Positions 1 through 10,276 are shown, numbered from the stretch's first letter. The stretch: 64,000 nt of DNA from Paraburkholderia sp. PGU19 (GCF_013426915.1 NZ_AP023182.1:682001-746000), one strand, 5' to 3'. Program-made: numbers and translations. The notes: a model not told the origin generated them from the letters alone.

Positions 1-29
1 AATTGCGCTCATGTTCGCAGCAAAATTCA

Positions 30-102
30 CAAACCGGGGCCAGCGACACACTGACCTCGACGCTAGAGGCGCCCAGGATAGTTGGACGCTGGCCCCGGTT
101 TG
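30..102 (-). terminator. Long inverted repeat just after the ior stop codon
   Basis: Sixteen bases at 30-45 (CAAACCGGGGCCAGCG) are the exact reverse complement of 87-102, with a 41-base loop. The loop holds a smaller hairpin, CCTC/GAGG. The right arm abuts the TAA stop of the minus-strand oxidoreductase gene, so transcripts leaving that gene would fold immediately. The bases after the distal arm are only mildly T-rich on the minus strand. It may therefore be a transcript-stabilising structure or the edge of a repeat element rather than a classical terminator. Confidence 0.5.
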
Positions 103-3100
103 TTATGCAGCGTTGGCGTCGCTACGAGCTTGCGATGCAAGGTCGCGTTGAGTGCCGGCTTGGAGCGACGACAACGCAACTGCTCGTTTTCCTGCATGTT
201 CGTCGATCGCCTTCTCCTTGACGGGACCGAAGCCTCGAATCTCCAACGGCAAGGCCGCAAAATCGACTGCATGCTGAAGATTCCCGCGATCGAGCAGGGA
301 GCAGACCTTGCGAACATCTCCGAAATATTCGCCAACGAGCCGGCGCTCAGCGCGACGCTCCGCGGTATAGCCGAACACGTCGAGCGCAGTGCCGCGTAGA
401 CTGCGCAAACTTGCTATGGCCTTCAGGACCGGGAAGATCCACGGGCCGAATTTCGTCTTCTTGGGACGGCCGGTCGCCGGATCAATTCGGGAAATGATGG
501 GCGGCGCGAGCCAGAGCGATAGTTTTTCTGCGCTCGAGAACTGCGTCGTCAGCGACTCACGAAACTCCGGCGCGCTATAGAGGCGGGCCACTTCGTACTC
601 GTCCTTATAGGCCATAAGTTTGAAAGCGCTTCGTGCGACGGCGGTCGCGAACCGGTCACCTTTCGCACCGATATTCGCTTCCGCCTTTTCCGCCAAGGTG
701 ACGAGATCGCGATATTGTCGCGCGTATTCGATACCCTGGTATGCGACGAGCTTCTGCTGGTGCAATTCCATCAATTCAGCGAGTGACTGCACTTCCGGGC
801 TGCTTCTGCCTGACTGCTGTTCGAGCGCCTTCAATGCTTCTGGCTTTGCGGCGGCAATTCGCCCCCAGTTGAAGGCGGACTTGTTCATGTCGATCGCTGC
901 ACCATTGCGCTCGATTGCCTGCGTAATCGCGGCGTGGCTTAGGGGAACCAGTCCCTTTTGCCATGCGTAACCCAGCATCATCGTATGCGTCGGCAAGGTG
1001 TCGCCAAAGATGTGTTGGGCGAGGGCGCTCGCATCCAGCGCGTGGAACACGGTATCGCTGCAACGGGTGCGGACGCGATCGTGCATCAGATTAACGGGCA
1101 GGCTCGCGTCGCGGTCGCGGATTACGTCGGGCGTGGGCGTCTCCGCGAGATTGAGCACGGCTGCAGTGCGCTGTGGCGATAGACGCATTAGCGAATCCGG
1201 CGATGCCGATACGACGAGATCTGCGCCGAGCAGAAGGTCGGCCTTGCCTTCGCCGATGCGCGACGCAGGGATCTGTTCGTCGGTAGCCGCAATCCGAACC
1301 TGGCTTACGACCGCGCCGTTCTTCTGGGCCATGCCTGTAAAGTCCAGCACCGTTGAGGCAAGTCCATCCAGGCTGGCGGCTGCGCCCAGCAGTGCCCCCA
1401 TCGTCAGAACGCCTGTGCCGCCGATGCCGGTTATGTAGACATTGAAAGCTTCATCCGGCTTCGCGAGTGTTGGAGCCGGCAGCGTTGTCAAAAGATCTGC
1501 TTCCATGGTTGCGAGCCGCTTGCCGTCGGGCTTGCGAAGCTTCACACCCTCGATCTCGACGAAGCTTGGACAAAAGCCCTTTACACAGGAGAAGTCTTTG
1601 TTGCACGAACTCTGATTGATCGTCCGCTTGCGTCCTAACGGAGTTTCGATCGGCTCGATGGAAATGCAGTTCGACTGGACCGAGCAATCGCCGCATCCTT
1701 CACAGACCGCTTCATTGATGAACAACCGGCGATCCGGATCTGGCATTTCCTTGCGCTTCCGACGGCGGCGTTTTTCTGCGGCGCATGTCTGTTCATAGAC
1801 GATCGCCGTGACGCCGGCCGTCTCCCGGAGCTGCCGTTGTACAGCGTCGAGCTGGTCCCGGTGATGGACATCGACCCCCGGCGCGAGCAGGCCATTGCTT
1901 CTCCAGCGCTGCGGATCGTCGGTGACGAGCACGACCTTTCCGACACCTTCCTCGTGTAGTTGCCGCGTGATACGGGCGGGATCGTTCGTGCCCTCCGCGG
2001 GTTGTCCGCCCGTCATCGCGACGGCGTCGTTGTAGAGGATCTTGTAGGTGATGTTGCTCTTCGCTGCGACGGCGGCACGAATGGCAAGCAAACCCGAGTG
2101 CTGATAAGTCCCGTCGCCCAGGTTCTGGAAGATGTGTGACGTGCGCGAAAAGGGCCCAGCGCCGATCCATTGGGCGCCTTCGCCGCCCATCTGGCTCATG
2201 ACTTTCGTCTTCAGTTCCGGTTGCGAGAGCGCCATCACATGGCAGCCGATGCCGCCGCCGCTGATCGAACCGTCCGGTGTGCGCGTGGATGTGTTGTGCG
2301 GGCATCCCGAACAGAAATAGGGTCTGCGGATCGGAATGACGGCCGCACTCGGCTTCTTTGCGGCAGCATCGAGGGCTGCGAGGCGATCACGCATTCCGGG
2401 CGCGTCGATACCGTTGGCCAGCATCCGTTGCACCAGGATGCCGGCCACGAGTCGTGTACTGAATTCCGACACTTCGGGGAGCAGTGCTGCGCCCGTTGTG
2501 TCGGTCTTTCCGACAACGATCGGACGCTGCGGAGCGGGATGATGGAAGAGCGCATCCTTGAGCTGCGCTTCGACGTTGGAGCGCTTCTCTTCGACGACAA
2601 GGACCTCCTGATGACCCGCGGCGAAACTGCACGCGCCCTCGGTCTCGAGCGGCCAGCTCATTGCGACCTTGTAGATCGACACACCCATGGCGCGCAGATT
2701 ATCGTCCGTGAGGCCGAGGTCCCTGCAGGCCTGCATCAAATCCTGATGAGCTTTGCCAACGGTGACGATCCCCAGCCGCTTTGACGCAGCCTCGACGATC
2801 ACCCGGTCGAGCTGATTCGCTTTCGCCCACGCTTTCGCAGCGGGGATACGCTCCTCGATGAGTCGTCGCTCGAGCTCACCACGTTGAGCTGGCCATGAAA
2901 TCGACGAATCCCAGTTGAGTCCATGTGCGGGTACAGAGAAGCCCGCTGGTTCGCAGAAGGTCGGCCATGACTTGAGATTAACAGTGGCAGCAGTTTCTAC
3001 CACTTCCGCAATGGTCTTCAGGCATACCCACAGGCCCGAGAAACGCGACATCTCGATACCCGCAAGTCCGAATTCGATCACCTCCCTGACGTTGCTCGGC

Positions 3101-3618
3101 TGAAGCACCGGGACGGATGCCGAATGGAAGATGCCGTCGGTCTGATGCGGGAAGGAGGATGACTGTGCAGCGTGATCGTCGCCCGACACGGCAAGTACGC
3201 CACCAAGTTTCGATGTTCCGAACATATTGGCGCAGCGGAATGCATCTCCCGTCCGGTCAACACCGGGGCCTTTGCCATACCAGATGCCGAACACACCATC
3301 CGCCTTGGTGTCGCCAAAGGCACGATGCATCTGGGCTCCCCACAGCGCCGTGGCCGCGAGATCCTCGTTCAGACCGGGCTGGAAGACGATGTCTTGCGCG
3401 GCAAGCTGTTTTGATGCTTTCCACAGCTGCTGGTCGTATGCACCAAGTGGCGATCCGCGATAACCGGAAATCAGGCCAGCCGTATTTAGTCCGCGTGCCC
3501 GGTCACGCTCGCGCTGGATTATCGGCAGCCGGACCAGCGCCTGGATGCCAGTGAGAAACGTTCTGCCTTCAGTTGCAGTCGACACCGATGTGCGGGGCGA
3601 TGAGAGTTCAGTACCCAC
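103..3618 (-). CDS. Fused indolepyruvate ferredoxin oxidoreductase (IorA-IorB)
   Basis: The 1171-residue protein joins the alpha and beta parts of arylpyruvate:ferredoxin oxidoreductase, which decarboxylates indolepyruvate, phenylpyruvate or related 2-oxoacids to acyl-CoA using TPP and iron-sulphur clusters. The N-terminal pyrimidine-binding half carries GLISGYRGSPLGAYD. A TPP region near residues 437-560 includes FCSGCPHNT and GGGIGCHVM. A ferredoxin-like segment at about 637-685 has CEGCGDCSVQSNC and CNKDFSCVKGFC. The C-terminal gamma-type domain begins around 715 (ITGIGGTGVLTMG). The start is GTG, five bases after GGAGG; the full-length fusion is usual in proteobacteria. It is transcribed divergently from an Lrp/AsnC gene, which is a common arrangement. 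The exact 2-oxoacid is not visible; an aromatic or branched-chain amino-acid breakdown role is inferred. Confidence 0.93.
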   Translation of the reverse strand: MGTELSSPRTSVSTATEGRTFLTGIQALVRLPIIQRERDRARGLNTAGLISGYRGSPLGAYDQQLWKASKQLAAQDIVFQPGLNEDLAATALWGAQMHRAFGDTKADGVFGIWYGKGPGVDRTGDAFRCANMFGTSKLGGVLAVSGDDHAAQSSSFPHQTDGIFHSASVPVLQPSNVREVIEFGLAGIEMSRFSGLWVCLKTIAEVVETAATVNLKSWPTFCEPAGFSVPAHGLNWDSSISWPAQRGELERRLIEERIPAAKAWAKANQLDRVIVEAASKRLGIVTVGKAHQDLMQACRDLGLTDDNLRAMGVSIYKVAMSWPLETEGACSFAAGHQEVLVVEEKRSNVEAQLKDALFHHPAPQRPIVVGKTDTTGAALLPEVSEFSTRLVAGILVQRMLANGIDAPGMRDRLAALDAAAKKPSAAVIPIRRPYFCSGCPHNTSTRTPDGSISGGGIGCHVMALSQPELKTKVMSQMGGEGAQWIGAGPFSRTSHIFQNLGDGTYQHSGLLAIRAAVAAKSNITYKILYNDAVAMTGGQPAEGTNDPARITRQLHEEGVGKVVLVTDDPQRWRSNGLLAPGVDVHHRDQLDAVQRQLRETAGVTAIVYEQTCAAEKRRRRKRKEMPDPDRRLFINEAVCEGCGDCSVQSNCISIEPIETPLGRKRTINQSSCNKDFSCVKGFCPSFVEIEGVKLRKPDGKRLATMEADLLTTLPAPTLAKPDEAFNVYITGIGGTGVLTMGALLGAAASLDGLASTVLDFTGMAQKNGAVVSQVRIAATDEQIPASRIGEGKADLLLGADLVVSASPDSLMRLSPQRTAAVLNLAETPTPDVIRDRDASLPVNLMHDRVRTRCSDTVFHALDASALAQHIFGDTLPTHTMMLGYAWQKGLVPLSHAAITQAIERNGAAIDMNKSAFNWGRIAAAKPEALKALEQQSGRSSPEVQSLAELMELHQQKLVAYQGIEYARQYRDLVTLAEKAEANIGAKGDRFATAVARSAFKLMAYKDEYEVARLYSAPEFRESLTTQFSSAEKLSLWLAPPIISRIDPATGRPKKTKFGPWIFPVLKAIASLRSLRGTALDVFGYTAERRAERRLVGEYFGDVRKVCSLLDRGNLQHAVDFAALPLEIRGFGPVKEKAIDEHAGKRAVALSSLQAGTQRDLASQARSDANAA

Positions 3619-3718
3619 AAGATCCTCCGGGGGATAATATATTGGAATAGATGAGTTAGTTTAGGTTGCCGGACGAAGTGTTTTGCGCCAAATTGAATTA
3701 ACTAACCCGTTTATGAGA

Positions 3719-3739
3719 GTTCAATTTAACTATCCAATT
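3719..3739. promoter_or_regulatory. Candidate Lrp/AsnC operator between ior and lrp genes
   Basis: Two overlapping AT-rich motifs lie 18 to 38 bases before the Lrp start. GTTCAATTTAAC (3719-3730) is a one-mismatch version of the perfect palindrome at 4316. On the minus strand, AATTGGATAGTTAAAT (3724-3739) matches the dyads upstream of the LivK-like gene at 13 of 16 bases. A further inverted pair, GTTAGTTTA (3656) and TTAACTAAC (3699), flanks the oxidoreductase promoter area. Control of both divergent genes by the local Lrp protein is inferred from position and repetition. Confidence 0.5.
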
Positions 3740-3756
3740 TATTTTTTGTAGACTCA

Positions 3757-4227
3757 ATGAACCAAACCCTGGATCTCGACAAGACCGATCTGCGAATCCT
3801 GCGCGAACTGGCGGCGGATGGGCGGCTGAGTTGGCGTGAACTCGCCGAACGTATCGGCCTGTCGCTCACGCCGACGCTGCGGCGGGTTCATAAACTGGAA
3901 GAGCAGGGAATTATTCGTGGCTACGTCGCGCAGCTTGACGAGGGCAAGCTGATCGGCGAACTGAACGTCTTCGTGTCGATCACCTTGGAGAACCAGTCGG
4001 AGGCGGCAATCAAGCGTTTCGAGAAAGAGATCGTGGTGGCGCCCGAGGTCATGAGCTGCTTCACGATGACCGGCGACGCCGATTTCATCTTGCGCGTGGT
4101 CGTCCCCGACCTGAACACTTACCAGCGCTTCCTTACGAAGACATTGACCTGCATACCGGGGGTCGAGCACATACGCTCCAGCTTCGCGCTGAAGACGGTG
4201 CTCAATCGCACTTCTCCCATGTTGTAG
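3757..4227 (+). CDS. Lrp/AsnC family transcriptional regulator
   Basis: A 156-residue feast/famine regulator. Residues 8-55 form the winged helix-turn-helix (ILRELAADGRLSWRELAERI), followed by a linker strand and a RAM ligand-binding domain (about 68-145, with VVVPDLNTYQRFL). Length and order match the family. Such proteins bind amino acids or 2-oxoacids and often control the neighbouring gene. Here the divergent target is most likely the indolepyruvate oxidoreductase, and perhaps the downstream MDR gene, which has the palindrome GTTCAATTGAAC before it. The ligand cannot be read from sequence; a keto or amino acid is inferred. No strong ribosome site is seen before the ATG. Confidence 0.93.
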   Translation: MNQTLDLDKTDLRILRELAADGRLSWRELAERIGLSLTPTLRRVHKLEEQGIIRGYVAQLDEGKLIGELNVFVSITLENQSEAAIKRFEKEIVVAPEVMSCFTMTGDADFILRVVVPDLNTYQRFLTKTLTCIPGVEHIRSSFALKTVLNRTSPML

Positions 4228-4315
4228 TTTCGCTAGCCGAATCGTCGGCGCCCCTCGGAACGTTAGCGACCACAAGGTTGTGAGCGCGACCAAAAATACC
4301 CAGACTTCAAAATTG

Positions 4316-4327
4316 GTTCAATTGAAC
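4316..4327. promoter_or_regulatory. Perfect 12-bp palindrome GTTCAATTGAAC upstream of the MDR gene
   Basis: GTTCAATTGAAC equals its own reverse complement and shares eleven of twelve bases with the site at 3719-3730. It lies about 165 bases before the quinone-oxidoreductase-like start, in an AT-rich patch that includes TTTTGCATAT. It probably binds the nearby Lrp/AsnC protein, linking this gene to the ior promoter. Confidence 0.45.
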
Positions 4328-4492
4328 TAAGAAGTTAGCATTTTGCATATCAATCATGCTTCCGTCGGGTGGTGGCTGTAGCCTATTTTGGTAAAAACGT
4401 TGCGCGGCTGCAGCCTAAAATGACTCATCGTGATTGCAGGTCTAGGTGCTTCCCTTCACGCAATCCAAGAGAGACCACGATCGGGAATGTGT

Positions 4493-5488
4493 ATGAGCAG
4501 AACGCAAGCTGTCAGGATTCGCGCGATTGGCGGTCCGGAAGTCATGGAATGGGTCGATGTAGATATGGAACGGCCGGGCCGCGGTGAAATTCGTGTTCGG
4601 CATTGCGCCGTGGGCCTCAATTTCATCGATGTGTATTTTCGTACCGGACTCTATCCGATGCCGCTGCCCGGTGGAATCGGTATGGAAGCCGCTGGTGTGG
4701 TGACTGCCGTCGGTGAAGGTGTGACACGCTTCAAAAGCGGAGACAGGGTTGCGTATGCAGGCACGAAGCCCGGTGCTTATGCGCTGGAGCGCGTCGTCCC
4801 GGAGGCTGAGGTCGTACTTCTTCCCGATGGTGTGAGCTTCGAAGACGCCGCAGCGGTGACGCTGCAGGGTCTCACGGCGCAATACCTGTTGCGACGCACA
4901 TATCGAGTGCAGGCAGGCGAAACGATCCTCATTCATGCCGCGGCTGGCGGCGTCGGTTTGCTGGCCTGTCAATGGGCCAGGGCGCTCGGCGCAACAGTGA
5001 TCGGCACGGTGAGTTCGGACGAGAAAGCGGAGATCGCGAAGGCCAACGGATGTGACTTCACGATTGTCTATTCACGTGAGAATTTCACGCAGCGTGTACT
5101 CGAGATCACCGACGGGAAAGGCGTGCCCGTCGTCTACGATTCCATCGGGAAAGACACGTATATCGGCTCGCTGGATTGCCTCTCGCCATTAGGGATGTTC
5201 GTCAGTTTCGGGAATTCGTCTGGACCCCTGCCGTCTATCGAGGCTATCGAATTTACCCGGCGAGGTTCGCTGTTCTTTACACGCCCGCAGCTGTTCCACT
5301 ATGCGGCGAAGCGTGACGATCTGGATGGAATGGCGACGGACCTGTTCAACTTGGTTCAGGCGGGCAAGGTGAAGCCGAACATCGGAAAGCGGTATGCATT
5401 GCACGACGTCGCGCAAGCTCACAGGGATCTTGAAAGCAGAAAAACGACCGGTTCAAGTGTTCTTCTTCCTGAACCAAACGCGGTTTGA
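4493..5488 (+). CDS. NADPH:quinone reductase-like MDR oxidoreductase
   Basis: A 331-residue zinc-free medium-chain reductase of the Qor type, which reduces quinones or alpha,beta-unsaturated carbonyls with NADPH. The GroES-like domain has VGLNFIDVYFRTGLYP and GMEAAGVV. The Rossmann domain has the glycine motif HAAAGGVGLLACQWA near residue 150. The ATG at 4493 is preferred, giving MSRTQ; another ATG lies two codons upstream at 4487, and the longer upstream extension does not look conserved. It stands alone after the Lrp gene with its own AT-rich promoter region and is followed 45 bases later by a TetR gene. The substrate is not evident. Confidence 0.85.
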   Translation: MSRTQAVRIRAIGGPEVMEWVDVDMERPGRGEIRVRHCAVGLNFIDVYFRTGLYPMPLPGGIGMEAAGVVTAVGEGVTRFKSGDRVAYAGTKPGAYALERVVPEAEVVLLPDGVSFEDAAAVTLQGLTAQYLLRRTYRVQAGETILIHAAAGGVGLLACQWARALGATVIGTVSSDEKAEIAKANGCDFTIVYSRENFTQRVLEITDGKGVPVVYDSIGKDTYIGSLDCLSPLGMFVSFGNSSGPLPSIEAIEFTRRGSLFFTRPQLFHYAAKRDDLDGMATDLFNLVQAGKVKPNIGKRYALHDVAQAHRDLESRKTTGSSVLLPEPNAV

Positions 5489-5533
5489 GCAGCGAAAGCG
5501 GCGAACTTTGCGCGATCACAGGTCAGCGAGCCG

Positions 5534-6103
5534 ATGCGACATACTCTTCTCGAAGTATCGGAAAGATTGATCCGTGAGCGAGGTTACGCTGCGTTCAGTC
5601 TTGCGGAACTTGCGCGGACGCTCTCGGTTGCAGAAGACGGGATCGCAGAGTGTTTCCGCACTCGCGAAGACATCTGCATGGAAGTAGTCGAAAGACACAT
5701 CATTCGTATCGGGCGAGAGCTCGATGATATTTATCTCGAGTACGGTGATGCTCAAAGTCGACTAATAGCCTACGCTTGCCTGCGCAGCGAGGACTTCGTG
5801 TGCGGAGTGCCTCCGTTTTCGGTGGCGCTTAGCGCAAGTCACGCCTGTCTACCGGATGCGATACGGAGTCGCGCATCAGATCTATCTATCCTGCAGATTC
5901 ACTGGATTCGAAAGGTTGTACGGGATCATTTCGACTCTTTCGATCGTCCTTCGGGTGCCTCCTCCACACAGATCGCAAAGCTTCTGTTCAGCGCGCTGGA
6001 GGGAGGCGCAATCCTGGAGTGTGCCGCCAATGATCGCGAGCCGTCCGCTTCAGGCTACATCCTTTTGATGACCAAATTAGGACTACGTGAGAAATCAGCT
6101 TAG
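5534..6103 (+). CDS. TetR family transcriptional regulator
   Basis: A 189-residue protein with an N-terminal TetR helix-turn-helix at about residues 5-50 (RLIRERGYAAFSLAELARTL, then ECFRTREDI, where Tet-type proteins usually have YYHFPSKE-like residues). The helical C-terminal part shows no recognisable ligand motif. It follows the MDR gene by 45 bases on the same strand, so it may be cotranscribed with and control that gene. The recognition helix is more acidic than usual (SVAEDGIAECFRTREDI), so its operator may be atypical. Ligand and target are unknown. Confidence 0.82.
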   Translation: MRHTLLEVSERLIRERGYAAFSLAELARTLSVAEDGIAECFRTREDICMEVVERHIIRIGRELDDIYLEYGDAQSRLIAYACLRSEDFVCGVPPFSVALSASHACLPDAIRSRASDLSILQIHWIRKVVRDHFDSFDRPSGASSTQIAKLLFSALEGGAILECAANDREPSASGYILLMTKLGLREKSA

Positions 6104-6149
6104 GCAGGGGCGCGTAGGTGAGAGCATCTGCACGAGACGCGCACCGTAG

Positions 6150-7148
<999 letters not shown>

Positions 7149-7852
7149 ACCCAAAACACGGCGCGGCCTTGACTTGAACAAATTCCTCACTTGCGACCGG
7201 TGTCGAAAACCTGTCTCTGGTCGCTCTGCCTTTGCTTGCCATTGACCACCTGGTATGTCCTTTCATGGAGGACGCCGATAGCCGCATCGCGATACATGTA
7301 TGGGGCGTGCGACGTGTGTGTTTTTGCGGTGGACAGGGTGTAGTTGCGGCAGTCAGTGGCACATGCGGACATTGGGCCGTGATTCAGAATTGAATGCCGG
7401 AAACCATCGATTCATGCGATCTTCGAATGCTTGCAGGCAGCATGCCGGAGAGTCGACCTTGGACGCGGATGTTGGCATGTGATTTGCAAACGACTTGGAA
7501 GTGGTGCGCCGTCGACGAACGGTGGGGCTTCAGATTAGAGTTCGAACCCGGGGCGGGATGAGGTGACCTCGATCAGTCTTTGGATTCCTCATCATATGGA
7601 ATATGGGTTATCTGTCTGAAACGAGGAACACGGCCCGGCTGCTTAATGAGTCACCCAAGGCATCTTGATAAGCCGTCAGGAGATCACGGTTATCGACAGC
7701 CCCGGCTGATGTGCGGCGCCCTCGATGTAGCACCGTGCTCGTTTCCAACCACTCCGGATTAAGCGTGTCCACCCATCACGTCGCAGTGTGTGCCAATGAT
7801 GGCATTCACATTTACAGTTTCGATGCTGCTCACACAACCAACAGGAGAGAAG
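7149..7852. other. 704-bp intergenic stretch between panC and the aldolase gene
   Basis: No convincing gene was found. Short open frames here (for example 7580-7762) lack ribosome sites and family resemblance. The stretch contains a perfect sigma-54 promoter match at 7473-7488, which would give a leader of about 350 bases before the aldolase gene. The first 300 bases show no strong hairpin with a T run. Confidence 0.5.
7473..7488 (+). promoter_or_regulatory. Sigma-54 (-24/-12) promoter
   Basis: TGGCATGTGATTTGCA matches the RpoN consensus TGGCAYG-N4-TTGCW at every defined position. Transcription would begin near 7500 and read toward the class II aldolase at 7853. A sigma-54 activator is encoded 7 kb downstream (14671-16326). 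No clear enhancer dyad was found just upstream. Confidence 0.7.
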
Positions 7853-8638
7853 ATGCAACCCGAATACAGCGATGCAGAATGGAAAACGCGCTGCGAACTT
7901 GCCGCTCTGTATCGCATCATCGCGCACCACCGCATGACCGATCACATCTACACTCACATCAGCGCCCGCGTGCCGGGTACTGACAAGCATCACTTCCTCA
8001 TCAACCCGTATGGTCAGATGTTCCATGAGATCACGGCGTCGAGCCTCGTCAAGATCGATATGAACGGCAATATCGTAGAGAGTTCGTCGGACAGGCGTCA
8101 ACGCGTGAACAAGGCTGGCTTCATGATTCACTCAGCCGTACATATGGCGAGGCACGACGTAGCATGTGTTGTACACACCCATACGGCCGCAGGGATCGCA
8201 GTATCCGCGCAAGAGCAGGGACTGCTGCCGATCAGCCAGCACGCGCTGAAGTTTTATGGACGGCTGTCGTATCACGACTATGAGGGGATCGCATCGGACG
8301 CGGATGAGCGCGCCCGGCTGGTGGCAGATCTCGGCGAGAACAAGGCGATGATCTTGCGCAATCACGGGTTGCTTGCTGCGGGTTCGACCGTGGCAGATGC
8401 ATGGCTCGTGATTTATTACCTGGAGCGCGCATGCCAGGCGCAGGTCGCGGCGTTGGCGGGAGGTAGCAAGTTGACCTATCCGCCGGAAGCCGTGCGCAAG
8501 CACACATCAGATCAGTTCGCAAAACTCGACATCGTGGACGACGCCCTCGACACGGGCGGGGCACAGAGCTACCAGCAGGTCGGTTTCGATGCTGCGTTAC
8601 GACTGATCGAACTTGATCAGCCACGCTACGACAGCTGA
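7853..8638 (+). CDS. Class II aldolase/adducin family protein
   Basis: A 261-residue protein of the class II aldolase/adducin fold, used by metal-dependent aldolases, epimerases and decarboxylases. Probable zinc ligands are H108 and H110 (VVHTHT) and H171 (ILRNHGLL); the first part has THISARVPG. The start is the ATG at 7853 behind AGGAGAGA; an upstream in-frame extension is unlikely. The catalytic residue that distinguishes fuculose aldolase from adducin-like members is not obvious, so the reaction is uncertain. It precedes an MFS carrier and an AMACR-like gene. A role in cleaving or decarboxylating a hydroxy-acid intermediate is a guess. Confidence 0.85.
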   Translation: MQPEYSDAEWKTRCELAALYRIIAHHRMTDHIYTHISARVPGTDKHHFLINPYGQMFHEITASSLVKIDMNGNIVESSSDRRQRVNKAGFMIHSAVHMARHDVACVVHTHTAAGIAVSAQEQGLLPISQHALKFYGRLSYHDYEGIASDADERARLVADLGENKAMILRNHGLLAAGSTVADAWLVIYYLERACQAQVAALAGGSKLTYPPEAVRKHTSDQFAKLDIVDDALDTGGAQSYQQVGFDAALRLIELDQPRYDS

Positions 8639-8801
8639 CTGGCAGGCAGCCCCTAGACACAATAACCCAATCCGCACCGCGTCGCGGGCCTCATGACGGG
8701 GCGTAAGCGCACACAGCAACGGTGAACATCTTCAGCTGCTGGGTCGCGCACGCCCTGTTTTCGTCGTATGCGGGCGGTAATACGAGAAGGATGGAAGAGA
8801 C

Positions 8802-10106
8802 ATGGTTGCCACCGATCAGAACTGCATGCGCAAAGTCCTCATGCGGTTCCTGCCGCTATTGCTGGTCTGTTACATCGTTTCCCACCTTGACCGCGTCAAC
8901 ATTGGCTATGCCGCGCTGACGATGAACCAGGCCCTCGGTCTATCCAATGCCGCCTTCGGTCTGGGCGCAGGTCTATTCTTCATAACCTATTTCGTGTTCG
9001 AGATTCCGTCGAACCTTGTGCTGAAGCGCTTTGGCGCCCGCCGCTGGATTGCCCGCATCATGCTGACGTGGGGAATACTTTCGGGGTCGATGGCGTTTGT
9101 TCAGGGTGAAACGAGCTTTTACGTGATCCGGTTATTGCTGGGGGCCGCGGAAGCTGGATTCTTTCCGGGAATCATCTTCTTTCTCACGCTGTGGGTGCCG
9201 AGTCGCTGGCGCGCCACTTTCATCGGTACCTTCATGGTGGCAGTGCCGATGGCCAGCGTCCTCGGCGCACCCATCTCGGCGTTCCTGATCAATGGTGCTG
9301 GGTTCTGGGGGCTGGCAAGCTGGCAGACCATGTTCATCGTCGAGGCCGTCCCGGCGATACTGCTGGCTTTTGTCGTATACAAGGTACTGCGTGACAAGCC
9401 AGAAGACGCCGAATGGCTCAACGATGAAGAGAAGCGGTGGCTGATGGATACGCTTGACGAGGAGCGCGCACAAGTAGGCAAATATGCGCATGAAAGCATC
9501 GGCGTGATCCTTAGGACCCCGCAGATCTGGCTTCTCGCGTACATCTACTTCTGTCTCGCGGGCATTTCCTACGGACTGGCGTTCTTCCTTCCTCTCATCA
9601 TGAAGGAGGCGCACCTGAGCATCATCCAGACCGGCTTTGCGACTGCGGCTCCCTTTCTGGTCGGCGCGGTCGGGATGGTGTTGTGGGGGCGCAGTTCGGA
9701 CCGCCACCAGGAGCGCCGCGGCCACGCTCTCGTTGCCCTCGGACTGGCGGTATTCGGTTTGGTCGCGTCGGTCGTGGTTCCGTCGCCGATGGCAAAGATC
9801 ATCGCCTTCTCAGTGTCTGCACTTGGTTTAATGTCGGCGTTACCGGTGTTCTGGACGTTACCGAATCTCCTGCTCAAATCGACCGTCGGCGCAGCGGGGA
9901 TTGCCATGATCAGTTCGTTGGGAAACCTGTCCGGATTCGTGCAATCGGTGTTGATGGGTGTCATTCGGGACAGGACTGGCAGTTTTAGTCCCGGCTTGCT
10001 GCTGATCGCTGCCGTTGGCGCGGTGGGTTTTGTCGTGCTGTTGCGCATCACCCGGCACGTCTCGCGTCCCGCGACGCAGGTCAGCAGTTTGACAAGCGTG
10101 ACCTGA
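8802..10106 (+). CDS. MFS transporter, anion:cation symporter type
   Basis: A 434-residue major-facilitator protein with twelve predicted membrane segments. The opening motif CYIVSHLDRVNIGYAALTMN and FFITYFVFEIPSNLVLKRFG are typical of the ACS branch (tartrate, phthalate, 4-hydroxyphenylacetate and similar organic anions). The loop between helices 6 and 7 is hydrophilic (RDKPEDAEWLNDEEKRWL), as in that family. The start at 8802 has GGAAGAG just before it. It lies 163 bases after the aldolase gene and probably imports the carboxylate used by the surrounding pathway. The substrate is inferred only as an organic acid. Confidence 0.9.
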   Translation: MVATDQNCMRKVLMRFLPLLLVCYIVSHLDRVNIGYAALTMNQALGLSNAAFGLGAGLFFITYFVFEIPSNLVLKRFGARRWIARIMLTWGILSGSMAFVQGETSFYVIRLLLGAAEAGFFPGIIFFLTLWVPSRWRATFIGTFMVAVPMASVLGAPISAFLINGAGFWGLASWQTMFIVEAVPAILLAFVVYKVLRDKPEDAEWLNDEEKRWLMDTLDEERAQVGKYAHESIGVILRTPQIWLLAYIYFCLAGISYGLAFFLPLIMKEAHLSIIQTGFATAAPFLVGAVGMVLWGRSSDRHQERRGHALVALGLAVFGLVASVVVPSPMAKIIAFSVSALGLMSALPVFWTLPNLLLKSTVGAAGIAMISSLGNLSGFVQSVLMGVIRDRTGSFSPGLLLIAAVGAVGFVVLLRITRHVSRPATQVSSLTSVT

Positions 10107-10139
10107 ATCTGACTCGGTTGCCGGAGACGAGCAATGTCC

Positions 10140-10152
10140 CGACAGTCTGTCG
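10140..10152. promoter_or_regulatory. Candidate enhancer dyad upstream of the 10261 sigma-54 promoter
   Basis: CGACAGTCTGTCG is a palindrome centred about 115 bases before the -24 box, the usual distance for an activator site. Its core ACAGTC-GT recurs in the dyad at 16467-16481 before the next sigma-54 promoter. Binding by the local activator is inferred. Confidence 0.35.
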
Positions 10153-10260
10153 TGCGCGACGACATTACCGCATCGTGTTGTGCCTGCGCCGACGACAACT
10201 GCAACCGGCTTTGCGCTGGACATTTGCAGAAGTCCACGGCCAGTTGACGTGTAGTACCAA

Positions 10261-10276
10261 TGGCACACTCTTTGCG
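10261..10276 (+). promoter_or_regulatory. Sigma-54 (-24/-12) promoter of the AMACR-like gene
   Basis: TGGCACACTCTTTGCG fits the RpoN consensus with the invariant GG and GC correctly spaced; only the last weakly conserved base differs. The start of transcription would be near 10288, about 118 bases before the ATG at 10406. The promoter would drive the CoA-transferase-family and thiolase genes. Confidence 0.75.

Noticed and set aside
7580..7762. Small open frame in the leader before the aldolase
   Set aside because: No ribosome site, no resemblance to known proteins, and out of place for a coupled leader peptide.
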